Shown here in pieces: positions 46,641 through 55,565 of a stretch of 64,000 bases of DNA. The notes beneath the pieces were generated by a model that did no database searches, was not told where the DNA came from, and worked only from the letters and a program-made list of their open reading frames with translations. Position numbers and translations under genes: made by a program. The first letter of the stretch is position 1. Every line of letters begins with the position of its first letter. The DNA is taken from assembly GCA_050945795.1 (NCBI GenBank), contig JBMNTP010000003.1:1-64000 (forward strand). Reading direction: 5' to 3'. This stretch comes from JBMNTP01 sp050945795 (GTDB taxonomy: Bacteria > Bacillota > Clostridia > Christensenellales > MGBC116941).

Positions 46641-47402
46641 ATGAAATATTTTGATTTGTCGGGTAAAACAGCTATTATAACGGGCGGCAACAGGGGACTG
46701 GGCCGCGGCATGACAGAGGCGCTGCTTGAGGCAGGCGTTTCAAAGATTGCTATTATCGCATCGAGCGACAGCGTTATGGATACTGCCGCCGAGCTTAGAG
46801 ATCAGGGCTATGAGGCTTACGGCGTAAAGGCCAGTCTGCTGGAGCGCGAAAACATAGAACCGGCGTTTAACGAGGCGTTAAGCGCACTTGGAGGGCGTGT
46901 AGATATACTTGTAAACAACGCCGGAGTGCAGCGCCGTAACAAATGCGAGGATTTCACGCTTGAAGACTGGGATGATGTTATAAACGTAAACCTAAACGCT
47001 GTATTTATAATGTGTCAGCTTGCCGGCAGAAAAATGCTTGAACAGGGCGGCGGTAAGATAATAAATCTGGCGTCTATGCTTATATACTTTGGCGGCATAA
47101 CCGTGCCGGCTTATGCCGCAAGCAAGGGCGGCGTCGCGCAGCTTACAAAAGCGCTTGCTAACGAATGGGGCAGGAAGGGCATAAATGTAAACGCTATTGC
47201 GCCGGGATATATGGATACAGAGATGAACATCAATCTGATAAACAACGAGGCGAGAAATACGCAAATTCTAGCGCGCATACCGATAGGGCGGTGGGGAACG
47301 CCGGAGGATATGAAAGGCGCGGTTATTTTCCTCGCGTCAAAGGCTTCGGATTACCTTAGCGGTACCGTTATAGACGTTGACGGCGGATATCATGTGTGCT
47401 AA
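46641..47402 (+). CDS. Short-chain dehydrogenase (KduD/IdnO-like)
   Basis: Classical SDR of 253 aa. The cofactor loop TGGNRGLGRG is near residue 15; NNAG near 92; the Ser-Tyr-Lys triad is in ASMLIYFGG and YAASKGG near 140-160; it ends in DVDGGYHVC. The profile fits 2-deoxy-D-gluconate 3-dehydrogenase or gluconate 5-dehydrogenase types. ATG at 46641 follows AAGGAG; a GTG at 46632 lies in that site. It forms an operon with the zinc dehydrogenase, suggesting successive oxidation and reduction of one sugar acid. Confidence 0.87.
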   Translation: MKYFDLSGKTAIITGGNRGLGRGMTEALLEAGVSKIAIIASSDSVMDTAAELRDQGYEAYGVKASLLERENIEPAFNEALSALGGRVDILVNNAGVQRRNKCEDFTLEDWDDVINVNLNAVFIMCQLAGRKMLEQGGGKIINLASMLIYFGGITVPAYAASKGGVAQLTKALANEWGRKGINVNAIAPGYMDTEMNINLINNEARNTQILARIPIGRWGTPEDMKGAVIFLASKASDYLSGTVIDVDGGYHVC

Positions 47403-47432
47403 ATAGTTGATTTTAACAAAACAATACTAAAG

Positions 47433-47467
47433 CGGCGACCGAAGATCTAGCTCGGTTGCCGTTTTTT
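47433..47467 (+). terminator. Terminator after the SDR gene
   Basis: CGGCGACCGA and TCGGTTGCCG (one wobble) around AGATCTAGC, then TTTTTT. Confidence 0.8.
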
Positions 47468-47572
47468 ATGCCATGCGCCTTACATAAACGCGAGTCGCTG
47501 TTTAATATTTCGTGTTATTATAGTATGATAATATATGGTTTTAAATAAAAACAAGCTATTCGGGAGGGAAAT

Positions 47573-49006
47573 ATGAGTACCGATATATATCAAAATCCGT
47601 TATGCCAAAGATACGCGTCAAAGCAGATGCAACATCTGTTTTCCGATGATAAAAAATTCAAAACATGGCGCAGGCTATGGATTGCGCTGGCCGAGGCTGA
47701 AAGCGAGCTGGGTTTACCTGTATCGCAACAGCAAATCGATGAGCTTAAGGCATTTGCCGACGATATAAACTATGATGTCGCCAAAGCGAGGGAGCGCGAG
47801 GTAAGGCATGACGTTATGGCGCATATATATGCTTACGGCGTGCAATGTCCATTGGCAAAGCCTATAATACACCTTGGCGCGACAAGCTGCTATGTAGGCG
47901 ACAATACCGACATAATAGTAATGCGCGAGGGGCTTAATATGCTTAAAGCAAGGCTGTTAAGCTGCATGGATGCGCTGTCAAAGTTTGCGTTACAATATAA
48001 GGACATGCCGACGCTAGGATTTACGCATCTTCAGCCGGCGCAGCTAACCACCGTTGGCAAGCGCGCGGCGCTATGGCTGCAAGACCTTATGATGGACTAC
48101 TATGAACTTGAAAGTCGCATATCCGCCATGATGCTTAGAGGCGTTAAAGGTACAACCGGAACGCAGGCCAGTTTCCTGACGCTTTTTGAAGGCGACCATG
48201 AAAAGGTAAAGCGGCTAGAGCAACTGGTAGCGGACAAGCTGGACTTTAAGGCGTGTTATGATGTGACGGGGCAGACTTATCCTAGAAAGCTTGATTATCA
48301 GATACTAAGTACGCTATCCGGCATTGCCCAAAGTGCGTCTAAGTTTTCAAACGATATGCGTATACTCGCTTCGCTTAAAGAACTTGAGGAGCCGTTTGAG
48401 TCGGGGCAGGTAGGGTCGTCGGCTATGGCGTATAAGCGCAATCCTATGAGGAGCGAGCGCATAACATCTTTATCGCGGTTTGTAATGTCGCTGCCTATGA
48501 ATCCGGCTGTGACAGCGGCGACGCAATGGTTTGAGCGTACGCTTGACGATTCTGCCAACAAACGCATAAGCATAGCACAGGCGTTTCTGGCGACGGACGC
48601 GGTATTGATACTATACCAGAATATTGTTGAGGGTCTGGTTGTCTATCCTAAGGTAATAAGAAAGCGCATAAACGACGAACTGCCGTTTATGGCCACAGAA
48701 ACCATACTTATGGAGGCGGTGCGCCGCGGCGGCGACAGACAGGAGCTGCATGAAAGTATAAGAACGCATTCTATGGAGGCGGGCAGGTTGGTAAAGCAGG
48801 AGGGACGCGAGAATATACTAATAGAGCTTATAACCGCCGATCCGGAGTTTAAGCTTACAAAGGCCGAGATAGACGCTATGCTAAGCCCCGAGAATTTTAC
48901 TGGCAGGGCAGCACAGCAGGTGGAGGAATTTATAGCCGATAAGATATCGCCTATTATAGACGCAAAAAGGCATTTGCTAGGTCAGGACAGCAGCGTTGAA
49001 GTGTGA
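47573..49006 (+). CDS. purB: Adenylosuccinate lyase
   Basis: Acts twice in purine synthesis, on SAICAR and adenylosuccinate, releasing fumarate. The fumarase-family signature SSAMAYKRNPMRSERI near residue 283 is intact, as are HLGATSCYVGDNTD and TLGFTHLQPAQLTTVGKR. 477 aa is the longer form of the family. CGGGAGGGAAAT precedes the ATG. TTTAAT and TATGAT with 17 nt between (47501-47529) are a weak promoter candidate. It is a lone purine gene here; no purine riboswitch or PurR box is visible. Confidence 0.96.
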   Translation: MSTDIYQNPLCQRYASKQMQHLFSDDKKFKTWRRLWIALAEAESELGLPVSQQQIDELKAFADDINYDVAKAREREVRHDVMAHIYAYGVQCPLAKPIIHLGATSCYVGDNTDIIVMREGLNMLKARLLSCMDALSKFALQYKDMPTLGFTHLQPAQLTTVGKRAALWLQDLMMDYYELESRISAMMLRGVKGTTGTQASFLTLFEGDHEKVKRLEQLVADKLDFKACYDVTGQTYPRKLDYQILSTLSGIAQSASKFSNDMRILASLKELEEPFESGQVGSSAMAYKRNPMRSERITSLSRFVMSLPMNPAVTAATQWFERTLDDSANKRISIAQAFLATDAVLILYQNIVEGLVVYPKVIRKRINDELPFMATETILMEAVRRGGDRQELHESIRTHSMEAGRLVKQEGRENILIELITADPEFKLTKAEIDAMLSPENFTGRAAQQVEEFIADKISPIIDAKRHLLGQDSSVEV

Positions 49007-49032
49007 TTAATTAAAGTGTAATTTGAGATAGG

Positions 49033-49059
49033 AAAAGCGCCGAGTATTCGGCGCTTTTT
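49033..49059 (+). terminator. Terminator after purB
   Basis: AAAAGCGCCGA/TCGGCGCTTTT around GTAT, then a T run. Confidence 0.85.
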
Positions 49060-49254
49060 GCTGTTTGCTGGTGAGAGGGTGGTGGAGAGGGATTACGTTT
49101 TAGGCGGAGCCTTTGCAAAACATTCGTAAAAATTAAAGAACTTTATTGCAACCCGTATTATAAAAAAACTCGGTTGCATATCCGACTGGGTTTTAATAAG
49201 AGTTATTTTATCCGCCATAATACTTTGACTGTTTACATGATGCTATTTTCGAGC
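49060..49254. other. Gap between purB terminator and tRNA-Trp terminator
   Basis: About 190 nt with no supported gene. A partial hairpin with ACTCGG and CCGACTGGGT near 49168-49195 is followed by TTTT and may be a second weak terminator. Nothing else is recognisable. Confidence 0.4.
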
Positions 49255-49291
49255 AAAAAAATATCGCAGGCCATAAAATGACTTGCGATAT
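49255..49291 (-). terminator. Terminator of tRNA-Trp (minus strand)
   Basis: On the minus strand ATATCGCA pairs with TGCGATAT across an intervening 15-nt loop, followed by TTTTTT. It begins about 20 nt beyond the tRNA 3' end. Confidence 0.8.
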
Positions 49292-49311
49292 CGTGTGCAG
49301 CATCATGCTGC

Positions 49312-49386
49312 TGGCAGGGGTAGAAGGACTCGAACCCTCAAGAACGGTTTTGGAGACCGCTATGTTGCCAATTACATCATACCCCT
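49312..49386 (-). tRNA. tRNA-Trp (anticodon CCA)
   Basis: Cloverleaf on the minus strand: acceptor AGGGGTA/TACCCCT, D stem ATGT/ACAT, anticodon loop CTCCAAA with anticodon CCA between GCGGT and ACCGT, T arm GAGGG-TTCGAGT-CCTTC, discriminator G and an encoded CCA end. It has its own promoter and terminator and lies alone between purB and ctsR. Any + strand open frame across it is spurious. Confidence 0.96.
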
Positions 49387-49432
49387 ATATATTGTTTTTT
49401 TCCGCGTACCATCTTTCCAACGCAACGTTAGG

Positions 49433-49461
49433 ATTATATCAAAATAAAAATGGGGTGTCAA
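49433..49461 (-). promoter_or_regulatory. tRNA-Trp promoter (minus strand)
   Basis: Read on the minus strand: TTGACA, 17 nt, TATAAT, consensus in both elements, about 47 nt before the mature tRNA. Confidence 0.85.
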
Positions 49462-49537
49462 TAATATTGGAACGGCAACAATAAGTAAGGGGTAAATTTA
49501 AGCCGTTTAAAAGAGGTGGGAAATATTTAAATAATGC

Positions 49538-49592
49538 TTTACAATTCAGCCAATAGATTTTATAATATAGTTAAAGGTCAAAGTAAGTCAAA
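49538..49592 (+). promoter_or_regulatory. ctsR promoter with CtsR operator
   Basis: TTTACA (49538-49543), 17 nt, TATAAT (49561-49566). Ten bases later lie the CtsR heptads GGTCAAA (49576-49582), spacer GTA, AGTCAAA (49586-49592), matching the known direct-repeat box RGTCAAA-NAN-RGTCAAA except for the spacer middle base. The box lies at the transcription start, so CtsR should block initiation of its own operon until heat or protein stress. Confidence 0.92.
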
Positions 49593-49605
49593 GTTTGGGA
49601 TTGAT

Positions 49606-50082
49606 ATGGCAAAATTAAGTGATATTATAGAAAAGTTCATAAAATCCATGCTTGCTGACGAAGAGGCAATCGAGCTTCAGAGAAACGATATGGCGCAGTA
49701 TTTTGGATGCGCGCCGTCTCAGATAAACTATGTGCTTACCACAAGGTTTTCTCTTGAGCGGGGATATGTTATCGAAAGCAGGAAGGGCAGCGGCGGCTAT
49801 ATAAGGATAATAAGGCTGAATCCCGATGCCGATGATTATATGTCCTGCCTTCTTTCAGGAGGGTTGCCGGCGGATATGAGCTGGCATAAGGCTAAGAATA
49901 TAATCGAGGGATTGTTGACTAATGAGGTTATTGAAGAAGAAACCTCGCATATAATGATGGCGGCGGTTTCAGACAAGGCGCTGTCCGGCATACAGGGCAA
50001 AGATACTGTGCGGGCGGGCATAATAAGAGAAATGCTGCTTGCGCTTATAGGCAAAGGGGGAAAAGAAAATGAAATGCAATGA
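49606..50082 (+). CDS. ctsR: Class III stress gene repressor CtsR
   Basis: Dimeric winged-helix repressor of clp genes. It begins AKLSDIIEKFIKSMLADEEAIELQRNDMA and has the DNA-binding CAPSQINYVLTTRFSLERGYVIESRKGSGGYIRI region with the glycine-rich wing that senses heat. 158 aa is normal. ATG at 49606 follows TTTGGGA; the frame upstream runs through the operator and is not coding. The 3' end overlaps mcsA by 14 nt. Confidence 0.96.
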   Translation: MAKLSDIIEKFIKSMLADEEAIELQRNDMAQYFGCAPSQINYVLTTRFSLERGYVIESRKGSGGYIRIIRLNPDADDYMSCLLSGGLPADMSWHKAKNIIEGLLTNEVIEEETSHIMMAAVSDKALSGIQGKDTVRAGIIREMLLALIGKGGKENEMQ

Positions 50083-50542
50083 ATGTGGATGCGGCGACGC
50101 TTCTATACATATGACGACCATTATAAACGGCGTTAAGCATGAGAAACATTTATGTCATGAATGCGCGGCCAAAATTAAGCTGGCCCAGCCGTTCTCTATG
50201 GGAGAACTCTTTACCGGACTTATGGGCATGGCGCCGGTGTCCGGCTCTCCGCTTTGCCCCGGCTGTGGCATGAGCCTGCAAAAGTTTAGAAAAACCGGAA
50301 GGCTGGGGTGCGAACAATGCTTTAGCTCTATGTCCGGCTCACTTATGCCTGTTATAGAGAGCATACACGGCAAAGCGACACATGCCGGTAAAAGACCGAA
50401 GCGCTTGGACGGAAGCACCCGCAGAGAGGTTGAGCTTATGGATCTTCAAGCAAGGCTTGAGGAAGCTATAAAGAAAGAGGAATATGAGCAGGCGGCTCAA
50501 TTGCGTGACGCGATTAAGGAATTTGAAAGAGAGGGGGAATAA
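50069..50542 (+). CDS. mcsA: McsA, zinc-binding activator of protein arginine kinase
   Basis: 157-aa adaptor that activates McsB. CxxC pairs occur at CNECGCG, CHECA, CPGCG and CEQC in the first 95 residues, binding zinc; a UVR motif (LQARLEEAIKKEEYEQAAQLRDAIKEFE) forms the C-terminal coiled coil. GGGGGAAAAG precedes the ATG inside the end of ctsR. Operon order as in Bacillus. Confidence 0.94.
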   Translation: MKCNECGCGDASIHMTTIINGVKHEKHLCHECAAKIKLAQPFSMGELFTGLMGMAPVSGSPLCPGCGMSLQKFRKTGRLGCEQCFSSMSGSLMPVIESIHGKATHAGKRPKRLDGSTRREVELMDLQARLEEAIKKEEYEQAAQLRDAIKEFEREGE

Positions 50543-50544
50543 AA

Positions 50545-51552
50545 ATGCCGTTATGGAAGGAAATCGGGCCGGATGAGGATATAGTTGTATCTTCAAGGAT
50601 AAGACTGGCCAGGAATTTGTCCGGCATTAATTTCCCGGGCATGATGACCGACTCTGATTGCGAAAAGGTAACTTCACTTATATGCGACTCAAAGCCGGAA
50701 GGTTTCGGACTTGTTAGGATGGGTCAAATAAGCGATATCGCCCGCTCGGCATTGGTGGAGGAGCATATAATAAGCCCTAATCTGGCTACCAGGAGCGAGG
50801 CGGCTCTTCTTATAAATGAGGATGAGACGCTGAGCGTTATGATAAACGAAGAGGACCATTTAAGGATTCAATGTCTGCTGCCGGGGATGCAGCTAGACAG
50901 GGCAATGGATTTGGCAAACGATTTGGACGATAAGCTCAGCGAAAAGCTGAAATATGCTTATCATGCCGGTCTTGGCTATCTGACCTCGTGTCCTACAAAT
51001 GTGGGTACCGGGCTTAGGGCATCGCTTATGCTGCATTTGCCGGCGCTTACAATGACGGGGCAGATGCCGGCGATTATAAAAGGCATATCCAAAACTGGAA
51101 TGACAGTGCGTGGCATATACGGAGAGGGCAGCGAATGCGCTGGAGCTATGTACCAGATATCTAACCAGATAACGCTGGGACATTCCGAAAAGGAAATTGT
51201 AATGAGCATATCCGGCACCGCGAGCCGGGTAATGGATAAAGAAAGAAAAACGCGGCAGCTTATACTCGACAACGCAAGGATAAAGCTTGAGGACAAGGTT
51301 TTCCGTTCGTGTGGAATACTTAAAACAGCGAGGACGCTTGATTCAAAGGAAATGACAGAGCTTGTATCGAATGTTAAGCTGGGAGTTGCGGCGGGAATTG
51401 TAAGCGGCGTATCCCACTCTGAGTTGCATAATCTGCTTATGGAGGCGCAGCCGGCGTTTATACAGCAGAAATCGGGCAGGGATATGACGGAGGAAGAAAG
51501 AGATATTAAGCGCGCCGAAATGGTGCGAAGCATAATGAAGGATGCCGAATAA
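50545..51552 (+). CDS. mcsB: Protein arginine kinase McsB
   Basis: Phosphorylates arginines on misfolded proteins, marking them for ClpC-ClpP. The guanido-kinase fold has VVSSRIRLARNLSG near the start, and TNVGTGLRASLMLHLPAL; the C terminus has RDIKRA, matching the RDxxRA phosphoarginine-sensing motif. 335 aa is slightly short of the 350-360 common in Bacillus. Starts 3 nt after mcsA. Confidence 0.95.
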   Translation: MPLWKEIGPDEDIVVSSRIRLARNLSGINFPGMMTDSDCEKVTSLICDSKPEGFGLVRMGQISDIARSALVEEHIISPNLATRSEAALLINEDETLSVMINEEDHLRIQCLLPGMQLDRAMDLANDLDDKLSEKLKYAYHAGLGYLTSCPTNVGTGLRASLMLHLPALTMTGQMPAIIKGISKTGMTVRGIYGEGSECAGAMYQISNQITLGHSEKEIVMSISGTASRVMDKERKTRQLILDNARIKLEDKVFRSCGILKTARTLDSKEMTELVSNVKLGVAAGIVSGVSHSELHNLLMEAQPAFIQQKSGRDMTEEERDIKRAEMVRSIMKDAE

Positions 51553-51567
51553 GGCAGGAGGTGTGAT

Positions 51568-53994
51568 ATGGATATTCATGGAAGATTCACTGAAGGCGCC
51601 CGTAACGCGCTGAATCTGTCGCAGGAGGCGGCAAAAGAATTTGGACATAACTATGTTGGAACGGAGCATGTGCTGCTAGGTATAGTCGCGGAGGGCAAAA
51701 ACGCCGCCGCAAGGCTGCTTTCGAGTCAAGGCATAGGAGTTAACAATGTCGCTAATATGGTTGAAAAGCTTATAGGCAAGGGAGAAAACAAGTATTCGGG
51801 CAATATCGGATACACTCCAAGAACCAAACGCGTTATAGAGGCAAGCCTTACAGAGGCGAAGAACCTTGGAAATAATTATGTTGGGGCAGAACATCTGCTA
51901 CTCGCGCTTATATCCGAACGTGAAAGCGTGGCGGTTAGAGTGCTGGCCGATCTTGGCGTTGATATGATGGCTCTTGGTGAAATAATTAAAAAAGAAGCGG
52001 GGGCCAAAAACCGCGCCGCCGCCAACAGCTCTACGCCGACGCTTGACCAATACGGCAAGGACATAACAAAGGCGGCGCGCGAAGGCGAGCTTGATCCGGT
52101 TATAGGAAGGCAGCAGGAGATAGAGCGCATTGTTCAGATACTCTCCCGCCGCACAAAGAACAATCCGGTGCTTATAGGTGAACCCGGCGTAGGTAAATCG
52201 GCGATAGCGGAAGGACTGGCGCAGAAGATTGTTGAAGGTAATATACCCGAGCTTTTGAAAGGAAAAAGGGTTGTTTCGCTTGATATGAGCTCCATACTTG
52301 CCGGAGCAAAATACCGTGGTGAGTTTGAGGAGCGTATGAAAACAGCGATAAACGAGCTTAAGGCGGACAAGAGCGTTATACTGTTTATCGACGAGCTGCA
52401 TACGTTGGTAGGCGCGGGAGCGGCTGAAGGCGCGATTGACGCAGCGAACATATTAAAGCCGGCGCTTGCTAGAGGCGAAATTCAGGTTGTAGGCGCTACG
52501 ACGCTTGACGAATACAGAAAGTATATTGAAAAGGACGCGGCGCTTGAAAGGCGGTTCCAGCCTGTTACGGTAGGGGAGCCGACAACCGACGAGGCTAAGG
52601 AAATACTTAGAGGGCTACGTGATAAATATGAGGCGCACCATAAAGTAAGGATAAGCGATGAGGCTATTGAGGCGGCTGTAATGCTTGCCGACAGGTATAT
52701 AAGCGACAGATTCCTGCCCGACAAGGCGATAGACCTTATGGATGAAGCGGCAAGTAAAGTGAGAATTAGCAGCTTTACCGCTCCGCCGGATCTTAAAGAG
52801 CTTGAAAACAAGCTTGAGAGGCTGCAAAAGGAAAAGGAAGAGGCGGTTAATCATCAGAACTTTGAAAAGGCGGCAGGCATAAGGGATGAGGAGCAGAAGT
52901 CGCTTAAAGAAATAGAAAGCATCAAGGAAGAGTGGAAAAACTCCAACAAGGAAAGGGAGCTTACTGTTGGCGAAGAGGAAATAGCGCAGATTGTATCAAG
53001 CTGGACGCGTGTACCTGTGGTTAAGCTGACGGAGGACGAAAGCCAAAGACTGCTAAACCTTGAGGGAGAGCTGCGTAAGCGCGTTATAGGACAGCAGGAA
53101 GCGCTTAGTGCGGTATCAAGGGCTATAAGACGGGCAAGAGCCGGCCTTAAAGACCCCAAGCGTCCGATAGGTTCGTTCATATTTCTCGGGCCGACCGGCG
53201 TAGGTAAAACTGAGCTTAGCAAGGCTTTGGCGCAGTCTATGTTCGGGGATGAGGACGCCATGATAAGGCTTGACATGTCCGAGTACATGGAGATGCATAC
53301 TGTGGCAAAGCTTATAGGCTCACCGCCCGGATATGTAGGATACGACGATGGCGGACAGCTTACCGAGAAGGTACGCCGTAAACCTTACAGCGTTGTACTG
53401 TTTGACGAAATTGAAAAAGCGCATCCTGATGTGTTTAACATACTTCTCCAAATAATGGAGGACGGCAGATTGACGGACGGCAAGGGTCGAGTGGTCAATT
53501 TCCAGAACACCGTCATAATAATGACGAGTAACGTCGGCGCCTCCTCTTTCCAAAGGCAAAGGAGCATGGGCTTCGGAGCGCAAACAGATGGAGCGTTGCC
53601 GTATGAGAGGTTCAAGCAGAATATGCTTGACGAGCTTAAAAAGACATTCCGGCCCGAGTTCGTGAATAGAGTGGACGAAATAATCGTGTTCCACACTCTG
53701 GACAAAGAGGACACAAGGCAGATTGTCGACCTTATGCTCGCCGACGTCGCCAAGCGGCTGAAGGATCAGGGCATAGAGCTTATCGTTGGGGATGAGGCGA
53801 AGGATTTTCTCGCAAGCGAAGGGTTTGATGAGATGTATGGCGCCAGACCGCTTAGGAGGGCGATACAGCAGAAGGTTGAAGACTCGCTGAGTGAAGAGTT
53901 GCTGGCTGGGCGTATAGCGCTGGGGGACAGCGTAGAGGCTTACATGAGTGAAGGCAAGCTTGCGTTTAGAAAAGCGGAAAAGGCGGAAGTATAA
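51568..53994 (+). CDS. clpC: ATP-dependent Clp protease ATPase subunit ClpC
   Basis: Hsp100 unfoldase that feeds ClpP and reads phosphoarginine through its N domain. Two Clp N repeats (residues 1-145), AAA-1 with GEPGVGKSA near 208, a middle coiled coil with a UVR motif ([19 protein letters not shown]) around 420-450, and AAA-2 with GPTGVGKTE near 545. 808 aa is typical. It ends the CtsR regulon operon and is followed by a strong terminator. Confidence 0.98.
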   Translation: MDIHGRFTEGARNALNLSQEAAKEFGHNYVGTEHVLLGIVAEGKNAAARLLSSQGIGVNNVANMVEKLIGKGENKYSGNIGYTPRTKRVIEASLTEAKNLGNNYVGAEHLLLALISERESVAVRVLADLGVDMMALGEIIKKEAGAKNRAAANSSTPTLDQYGKDITKAAREGELDPVIGRQQEIERIVQILSRRTKNNPVLIGEPGVGKSAIAEGLAQKIVEGNIPELLKGKRVVSLDMSSILAGAKYRGEFEERMKTAINELKADKSVILFIDELHTLVGAGAAEGAIDAANILKPALARGEIQVVGATTLDEYRKYIEKDAALERRFQPVTVGEPTTDEAKEILRGLRDKYEAHHKVRISDEAIEAAVMLADRYISDRFLPDKAIDLMDEAASKVRISSFTAPPDLKELENKLERLQKEKEEAVNHQNFEKAAGIRDEEQKSLKEIESIKEEWKNSNKERELTVGEEEIAQIVSSWTRVPVVKLTEDESQRLLNLEGELRKRVIGQQEALSAVSRAIRRARAGLKDPKRPIGSFIFLGPTGVGKTELSKALAQSMFGDEDAMIRLDMSEYMEMHTVAKLIGSPPGYVGYDDGGQLTEKVRRKPYSVVLFDEIEKAHPDVFNILLQIMEDGRLTDGKGRVVNFQNTVIIMTSNVGASSFQRQRSMGFGAQTDGALPYERFKQNMLDELKKTFRPEFVNRVDEIIVFHTLDKEDTRQIVDLMLADVAKRLKDQGIELIVGDEAKDFLASEGFDEMYGARPLRRAIQQKVEDSLSEELLAGRIALGDSVEAYMSEGKLAFRKAEKAEV

Positions 53995-54003
53995 AAGCTA
54001 TAT

Positions 54004-54033
54004 AAAAGAGGCCGCGAAAGCGGCCTCTTTTTG
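54004..54033 (+). terminator. Terminator after clpC
   Basis: AAAAGAGGCCGC/GCGGCCTCTTTT with a GAAA tetraloop and T run. Confidence 0.9.
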
Positions 54034-54060
54034 CGCCCAAAAACGCGCATCCGTCGCTCC

Positions 54061-54090
54061 TTGACACGCCCGCATTTTGAAGGGTAAAAT
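54061..54090 (+). promoter_or_regulatory. Promoter of the sugar isomerase-like gene
   Basis: TTGACA (54061-54066), 18 nt, TAAAAT (54085-54090). The start codon follows 20 nt later. Confidence 0.65.
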
Positions 54091-54110
54091 TGACTTATAC
54101 GGGGGGACAT

Positions 54111-54923
54111 ATGGATATAGGAATTTCGACCGCCAGCTTTTTTGGGCGGCTTAATACTGAGGACGCACTTCAGGAGATAGGCAGGCTGGGCGTAAGAACT
54201 TGCGAGGTTTTTCTCGGCAGCCATAGTGAGTATACCGAAGACTTCGCTAAGCTTTTAGCTGATATCGCGGGTAAATACGGCGTAAGAATAAGCTCTGTGC
54301 ATTCTCTTAGTACGCAATTCGAGCCGCAGCTGTTTTCTATAAACGACAGACAGGCGGCGGATGCGAGAGTGTTTTTGAAAAGAATATTCAAGGCGGCCGA
54401 GATTATGGGCGCCGGTATGTATGTGCATCACGGGCCGACTATGCTTAAAAGAGTAAGTAAAAGGCCGCTTGATTATAAATGGCTGGCCAAAAGGGCATCT
54501 ATGCTTGCTGATATGGCGGCGGATTATGGAGTCAAGTTCACTTGGGAAAATGTACAGTGGTGTCTTTATGGATTTCCCGGCTTTGCGCGGGAACTTAACT
54601 CTTGCCTGTCCACTAAAAACCTGTATTATACTCTTGACCTTAAGCAGGCGGCGAGAAGCGGATATAACATAAGCGAATATGTAAAGGATATGGGGGAGCG
54701 CATGGTGAACCTCCATATATGCGATTATGTATGCGGCAAAGAGGGTGCCGATTCTAAAATGCCGGGCGAAGGGCAATGCGATTTTAACTTGCTAAAAAGA
54801 GAGCTTGACGCGGTGGGGTATAATGGCCCCGCAATACTTGAAGTATATATTCAAGACTATAATGACAGCTCCGACCTGCTGTATGGCGTTGATTTTCTAA
54901 ACTCGGTTTTCAATAAAGATTAA
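54111..54923 (+). CDS. Sugar phosphate isomerase/epimerase-like TIM-barrel protein
   Basis: 270-aa member of the xylose-isomerase-like/AP endonuclease 2 fold. Metal ligand candidates are in MYVHHGP near residue 105, FTWENVQW near 145, LDLKQAARSG near 178 and LHICDY near 202, with GEGQCDF and AILEVY at the end. The fold covers sugar isomerases, hydroxypyruvate isomerase, inositol-cycle enzymes and endonuclease IV; no pathway partner is adjacent, so the substrate is unknown. ATG at 54111 follows GGGGGG. The stop overlaps the convergent neighbour's stop. Confidence 0.82.
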   Translation: MDIGISTASFFGRLNTEDALQEIGRLGVRTCEVFLGSHSEYTEDFAKLLADIAGKYGVRISSVHSLSTQFEPQLFSINDRQAADARVFLKRIFKAAEIMGAGMYVHHGPTMLKRVSKRPLDYKWLAKRASMLADMAADYGVKFTWENVQWCLYGFPGFARELNSCLSTKNLYYTLDLKQAARSGYNISEYVKDMGERMVNLHICDYVCGKEGADSKMPGEGQCDFNLLKRELDAVGYNGPAILEVYIQDYNDSSDLLYGVDFLNSVFNKD

Positions 54924-55429
54924 TCTTTGCTATATTTTTCTATTAGCGCGTTCACCCATTGCTTATGAGGCGCTTCAACTATTGTAAAAGGCATGGCACT
55001 GGGCGCGTCTTTTTCGGTAAACAGCAGTATTTGTGGGCCTTGTCGCAGCTGCCCGGGAAATACCATGGCATGGAACAGCGCGTAGGGCAGATAGCCGTCC
55101 ATAAATATAATCATGTTAATTTCGCCCCACGGCTGCGCTACTGCTTTATCAAAACGAGAATCCCTTATCACAGGAACCGTTATTACACCGGTATACCCAT
55201 CCTTGGCGGTAAAATACTCTTCGCCGGTTTCTATAATAACAACCCTCGCCCCTTCAAGCGGCGTCAGCGTTTTTCCATCCACTACCTGCACATTTACAGT
55301 TGCCGATTCCGATGCGCTGCCGGATACCGGTATGCTTATACCGCCGAAGGAAAATACGCCAAGAGCGGCGGAGATAAGCAGCAACGCCGCCACTATGACG
55401 GGAAGTATTGGCGATTTAAATATTTTCAT
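54920..55429 (-). CDS. Membrane-anchored or secreted protein with carboxypeptidase-regulatory-like domain
   Basis: 169 aa. An N-terminal hydrophobic segment (SPILPVIVAALLLISAALGVF) with a Lys before it looks like an uncleaved signal anchor or signal peptide. Residues 45-120 have the beta-sandwich pattern VNVQVVDGKTLTPLEGARVV, then KDGYTGVITVPV and IIFMDGYLPY, as in carboxypeptidase regulatory-like domains. The last 45 residues are unlike anything I know. GGAGATGAATT precedes the ATG. Role at the cell surface is likely; no partner is visible. Confidence 0.65.
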   Translation of the reverse strand: MKIFKSPILPVIVAALLLISAALGVFSFGGISIPVSGSASESATVNVQVVDGKTLTPLEGARVVIIETGEEYFTAKDGYTGVITVPVIRDSRFDKAVAQPWGEINMIIFMDGYLPYALFHAMVFPGQLRQGPQILLFTEKDAPSAMPFTIVEAPHKQWVNALIEKYSKD

Positions 55430-55493
55430 AATTCATCTCCGAAAAAATGTGTTTGTAATATTTATGCCGCCACCGCTATATAAATACGCACCG

Positions 55494-55522
55494 TTGCCAA
55501 AGCCGCGACTGTGATATATCAT
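55494..55522 (+). promoter_or_regulatory. pgi promoter
   Basis: TTGCCA (55494-55499), 17 nt, TATCAT (55517-55522). Confidence 0.55.
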
Positions 55523-55565
55523 TTATATAAGATAACAGGAAAAATATGTCGGGGGGTATGCTTAT

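Noticed and set aside
49278..49484. Plus-strand 68-codon frame
   Set aside because: It runs through tRNA-Trp and its promoter on the other strand and has no ribosome site.
54913..54926. Palindrome AAAGATTAATCTTT as terminator
   Set aside because: No loop and no T run, so it cannot form a normal intrinsic terminator; it is noted only as the junction of two stop codons.
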